From the NCBI GenBank assembly GCA_006384855.1, contig VCJN01002796.1:23009-87008 (forward strand): DNA of 64,000 nt. The letters run 5' to 3'. The position numbers and the translations under genes are program-made. Shown in pieces: positions 60,148 through 64,000 of this stretch. Within the stretch, counting starts at the first letter, position 1, and each line of letters begins with the position of its first letter. The stretch comes from Tetraselmis striata. Lineage: Eukaryota; Chlorophyta; Chlorodendrophyceae; Chlorodendrales; Chlorodendraceae. Below the pieces are notes generated by a model. The model had not been told where the DNA came from. It saw only the letters and a list, made by a program, of their open reading frames with translations, and did no database searches.

Positions 60148-63100
60148 ATGGCGGAGACGCCCGGATCCGTGACAGGAATGGACTCCGCCTACCTTCGGCG
60201 TAGGTCTGCACGGCTGGTGAGTAGGGATGCTGCCGCCTCTTACGTCCCTGCGTCCCTATCCCTCCTGCCCTACTTCCTATCGAGAGTCGCAGCTCACGCC
60301 CTTACTTACTGCCGTGCAGGCTGGTGTAGGCCCCATCCCGCTGGAGCTGCCTAGCACAGCCCCCCCCCGCACGCGACAACCCTCACCAGAGTCCGCCAGC
60401 CGGCCCGCCCGACCCTCTCGGCCAAGGGCTGTGTCTGCTCGACCTGCCCGACGCTCCCGTCGCGTGGCGTCCCTGGCCGCTGGCCGTAGCCAGGCCGACA
60501 CGCAGTCAGTGGCGGGTCAGGGTCAGGGCCCGTCAGCGGCAGAAAGGTTGCCGAGCAGCTTGGTTGCAGTTGGCGATGGAGCCGGTTTGGTTGCTACGCC
60601 TGGCGATAGCAACGCTGGCGAGAGCGGCGGGCAGGTAGCCGGCGCGTCGGCAGTCACACCCTCAGGACATGCGCCCGTACTAGGCCGGGGTGAGGGCGTA
60701 CCGGATACCACAGGCTCGGAGGCTAAAGGCGAGACATCCATGCGCACGGTAAGACCTGTGGAATACACGGGATGTGGGGGGGGGGGGGGGGGGGGGGGGG
60801 GGGGATGGGCATGGTGGTTCATGAATTAACACTCTTGCATTCTATCTGCCCCGCCACAGGTTCCAACAAAGGACGACGCAGGACCCAGTACCTCTAGGGC
60901 TGCGCGAAGTATTTTTGCGCCCGTGGCAGTGCGCCCCACCTTCCACAACCACCCCGCGTGCTGTTATTGGGTAGTCTCGAATGCGTTCTGTCCTCCTTCG
61001 GAACGGAATGGCGGGAACCAAACACAAATGTCGTCGTGTCAACCTTGTGCGACAGGTACCCCCACCCGACGAGGCAGGCCCGAGTACCTCTAGGGCCGCA
61101 ACATTTGGACTGCCGAATGTGGCGGTACGCCCCCCCCCTCCCGCCTTTACTTAGTTGTCTCTGTTTCGTCAGGCATGGAGTGGTAATTGCTTCATGTCCC
61201 GGCCGGCGAATTAGTTTGCGCGTGAAACTGACACAAAACATTGCCGCGTAGGCAGTCAACCCCATCCACCGAGACCCGGCAAAAGGCAAAGGACCAGCTA
61301 ACCCACTACCATCTAACCCACAGGTGGAGAAAGGCAAGGCCAAAATGCTGTCGCCTATTCCCGAAGAACTTCACTGCGCATTTCCGCCAAAGACTGAGGA
61401 AGAGGTCGAAAACGATTGGCTCACCGAGCGCGCCAACCACATAGTTCATGAGAGAAAAATAGAGCACCAGAAGTACGTCCAACTTGCCATTCAAGAGTGG
61501 CAAGACGCAGGGGAACACAGAGGTTACCTCGAGGACTACATGGTAACCGCAAACGTGGGGAAACAACTTGCTGAGGAAGCAGAGGCGGAGTACTCGCGCC
61601 TCGTGAACAGAGGGGCTCGGCTGATGCAGGTTACCACCCATGCCTTGCCCACCTATGTTCCCAACCTGATGGTCTCCAGTATGACCTCGTAGGTAAGACT
61701 TGCATGGACTGCTGCGTACTAAAGACCCCTTCTCCGGTTTACTTGAAACGATTACACCCTTCGTGGGCAGGCGAGGACAGCGCGGAGCCCTCTGTACAAC
61801 AACCGGCTGAGGGCGTAGCCGGACCTGGGCATGAGGAAAGATCGCCTGAGCCGCGTGCCTCGCAATCGACTGTGACCAACTCTTCCGCACGCGGTGCGTC
61901 TGTTTCTCAAGACTCGTTGTACGACGCTACCCCACCCGAATATCACCCCAGTTCGGACGGGGGGGTTTCGGAAGAGGACGAGCCGGCTCCGCCAATGGCA
62001 CCTGCGTCTCCGGCTATCGAGCTTCTCGACTTACCCACGCCTGAGGTACTGCCTTGCTTTGGCCCTCCTGCAAGCGTGAGCCTTAATCTTCTTTAATTTC
62101 TTGTCTGCAAGTACTTATGCGGTGCCCCGTGTTGCCCAGCCTGGCCGACCACCTCTGCAAGTTGATCTTCGTCTACGCCGCGGCTGGGACCCCAATTACG
62201 AGAACTTCGACGACTGGTTCTCGGTATGGTATGGCCCGAGCCTGAGTCGTTGTACGGCGAGGATTACGGCGACTTGCACTATGCGATGTGCAAGTGGCTC
62301 CGAGATTGGGAGTTCGATAAATTTGACATCGAGTATCAGTACGCCTTCCTGGAGGGTTTCCTGCGCTTATGCCCGCCGCCGCCTGGCGTGGAGTTTCGTT
62401 TATGTCGTGCGAGCATGGACTACTCAAGGCGAGGCTTTCCGAATTTTGTGTCTAGGCACGAGTCGTCATGTGGCCGCCGAGACCCGGCCCCCGAAGGCGT
62501 ACTTGTTTTTTGGTTCCACATAACGTATCCCTGGGGTTCGAGGGCATGGGAGCGGCCAGAGTCGTTGCCGTTTCCCAAGTCCACTGAAGCGGGCGGGCAC
62601 TTCGCCATCGCGGTATGGACAACTCGTGACGGGCGTGCAGTTGCGCCGGTTTTCCTATATGACAGCTTGTATCGTGTCCCATCGGGTGGTGTATGTCGAC
62701 CAGCGCCAATACGTTGGTTGCGAGAATGCCTTGTGGGAGATTCTGCGCACCTGTTACTTTTACGGCATGCTGATTGAGTCGCCATCGCACGTTGCCCCCC
62801 GCAGACCCCGAGCGCAGGAGCTGGTCCGAGCGGCGCACCCCCTCGCGTGTTTGCTGCCGAGCCGCAGCCCGCATCGACAGGGGCCAAGGTGGGATGGCCG
62901 CGCTGCAACTGTGTTGCCACTGCGCACCTGTTACTTTTACGGCATGCTAATTGAGTCGCCATCGCACGTTGCCCCCCCCCCCCCCCCCCCCCCCCCCCCG
63001 CAGACCCCGAGCGCAGGAGCTGCTCCGAGCGGCGCACCCCCTCACGTGTTTGCTGCCGAGCCGCAGCCCGCATCGACAGGGGCGCCGGCTGTCGCCAAGG

Positions 63101-63872
63101 TTGGATGGCCGCGCTGCACCTTTGCTGCCGCTGCGCACCACTTACTTTTACGGCATGCTAATTGAGTCGCCATCGCACGTTCCCCCCCCCGCAGACCCCG
63201 AGCGCAGGAGCTGGTCCGAGCAGCGCACCCCCTGGAAGCGCTCCGCACGATTTGCAGCCGGCATCGACAAGGGCGCCGGCTGTCGGCAAGGTGGGATGGC
63301 CGCGCTGCAACTGTGTTGCCGCCGCGCACCACTTACTTTTACGGCATGCTAATTGAGTCGCCTTCGCACGTTGCCCCCCCCCCCCCCCCCCCCCCCCCCC
63401 AGACCCCGAGCGCAGGAGCTGGTCCGAGCGGCGCACCCCCTCGCGTGTTTGCTGCCGAGCCGCAGCCCGCATCGACAGGGGCGCCGGCTGTCGGCAAGGT
63501 GGGATGCCCGCGCTGCACCTTTGTTGCCGCTGCGCACGAGTTACTTTTACGGCATGCTAATTGAGTCGCCATCGCACGTTGCCCCCGCAGACCCCGAGCG
63601 CAGGAGCTGGTCCGAGCGACGCACCCCCTCGCGTGTTTGCTGCCGAGCCGCAGCCGGCATCGACAGGGGCGCCGGCTGTCGCCAAGGTGGGATGGCCGCG
63701 CTGCACCGTGTTGCCACTGCGCCCCTTGATACTTTTACGGCATGCTAATTGACTCGCCATCGCTCGTTGGCCCCCGCAGACCCCGAGCGCAGAGGCTGCC
63801 CCGAGCGACGCACCCCGTCGCCCGAAACAGAGCAAGACTGCAGAGATGCTCGCCAAAGTTACACAGCAAAAG
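60148..63872 (+). CDS. Multi-exon gene with possible Ulp1/C48-like region and exon-cassette array, 3' incomplete
   Basis: Exons ending in phase 0: 60148-60216 (ATG), 60320-60748, 60860-60922, 61056-61118, 61324-61629, about 61776-62075, a central block about 62112-62732, then cassettes to 63872 and probably beyond. Early exons are Ser/Pro/Ala-rich; 61324-61629 is helical (EEVENDWLTERANHIVHERK). The central block includes GGHFAIAVWTTRDGRAV and PVFLYDSLYR, recalling the His and Asp motifs of Ulp1/C48 cysteine proteases. A Gln/Cys motif (QRQYVGCENALW) that would complete the triad lies just downstream but in another frame. The block also changes frame near 62223. So it may be a pseudogene, contain indels, or be a coincidental match. 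It could be a host gene or a transposon-encoded protease. Confidence 0.5.
60860..61118 (+). repeat. Duplicated pair of 63-nt phase-0 exons
   Basis: 60860-60922 encodes VPTKDDAGPSTSRAARSIFA plus P, and 61056-61118 encodes VPPPDEAGPSTSRAATFGLP plus N. Each is preceded by CAG and followed by GTGGC(A/G)GT. Both are exactly 21 codons. Confidence 0.75.
62733..63872 (+). repeat. Tandem array of six intron-exon cassettes
   Basis: Six units of about 190-210 bp. Each has an intron (GTGGGA donor, then a conserved CTTTTACGGCATGCT(A/G)ATTGA, GTCGCC, a C-tract of variable length and CAG) and a short exon beginning ACCCCGAGCGCAG. Exons: 62805-62888 (84 nt), 63004-63099, 63195-63290, 63403-63498, 63591-63686 (96 nt each) and 63780-63872 (93 nt). 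Frame 0 reads TPSAGAGPSGAPPRVFAAEP. The last unit diverges after its first half into a Lys/Gln-rich end (RRPKQSKTAEMLAKVTQQK) followed by a GTGTGT donor. Confidence 0.85.
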
Positions 63873-64000
63873 GTGTGTACGTGATTTGTGCCGTTGCCCG
63901 TCACTCATCATTTTAAGCTGTAGGTAAGACTTGCGCGCTTTGTCAGGGCCTGAAGGGTGGGCAAAGGCAACCGTGCAAGCATAACCCGGCATTTGTGAGC

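Noticed and set aside
62733-63872. CRISPR-like interpretation of the regular repeats
   Set aside because: Units are about 190-210 bp with splice sites and coding character in an intron-rich eukaryotic locus; there are no short repeat/spacer units or cas genes.

Overview
This window is nuclear DNA of an intron-dense eukaryote. It carries seven gene models with spliceosomal introns, signal peptides and eukaryotic families (SAMHD1, SURF2, TTC13, chitin synthase, RING-CH). Several features fit a unicellular alga or related protist: GC-rich exons, very short introns packed with C or G homopolymers, TTTAGGG-like telomeric motifs and abundant retroelement debris. The sequence alone does not fix the lineage; a haptophyte or prasinophyte-like alga is my guess.

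Layout. 1-8.1 kb: retroelement remnants, one SINE-like copy and intergenic repeats. 8.1-14.2 kb (+): a 10-exon chitin synthase-like glycosyltransferase whose 2.3-kb intron holds a 455-bp pentanucleotide microsatellite. 14.2-16.2 kb: repeats only. 16.2-27.8 kb (-): a 12-exon type I membrane protein with a signal peptide, a Myxococcus-type Cys-rich repeat, Calx-beta-like repeats, one transmembrane helix and an acidic tail. 27.8-30.1 kb: repeats and a retroelement end. 30.1-34.6 kb (-): a 7-exon gene fusing a RING-CH zinc finger, three hydrophobic segments and an AlgH/YqgE (DUF179) domain. 34.6-37.2 kb: retroelement end, dispersed repeats and a strong hairpin. 37.2-40.3 kb (-): a coiled-coil, proline-rich protein. 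41.4-42.1 kb (+): SURF2-like, intronless, lying tail to tail with SAMHD1. 42.3-46.4 kb (-): a 14-exon SAMHD1-like HD phosphohydrolase. 46.4-52.3 kb: decayed retroelements and repeats. 52.3-58.2 kb (+): a 20-exon TTC13-like TPR protein. 58.2-60.1 kb: a 69-bp-arm perfect-type hairpin and a head-to-head telomere-like motif. 60.1-63.9 kb and beyond (+): a gene with a possible Ulp1/C48-like region followed by an array of tandemly duplicated, symmetric phase-0 exon/intron cassettes.

For five genes (chitin synthase, Calx-beta protein, RING-CH/AlgH, SAMHD1, TTC13) I joined exons by hand so that every splice phase is consistent from ATG to stop. These are models, not transcript-verified structures. 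The genes look like unrelated housekeeping and surface functions, not a pathway. The most unusual features are the exon-cassette array, the RING-CH/AlgH fusion, the homopolymer tracts crowded at the 5' ends of introns, and the hairpin behind the TTC13-like gene.
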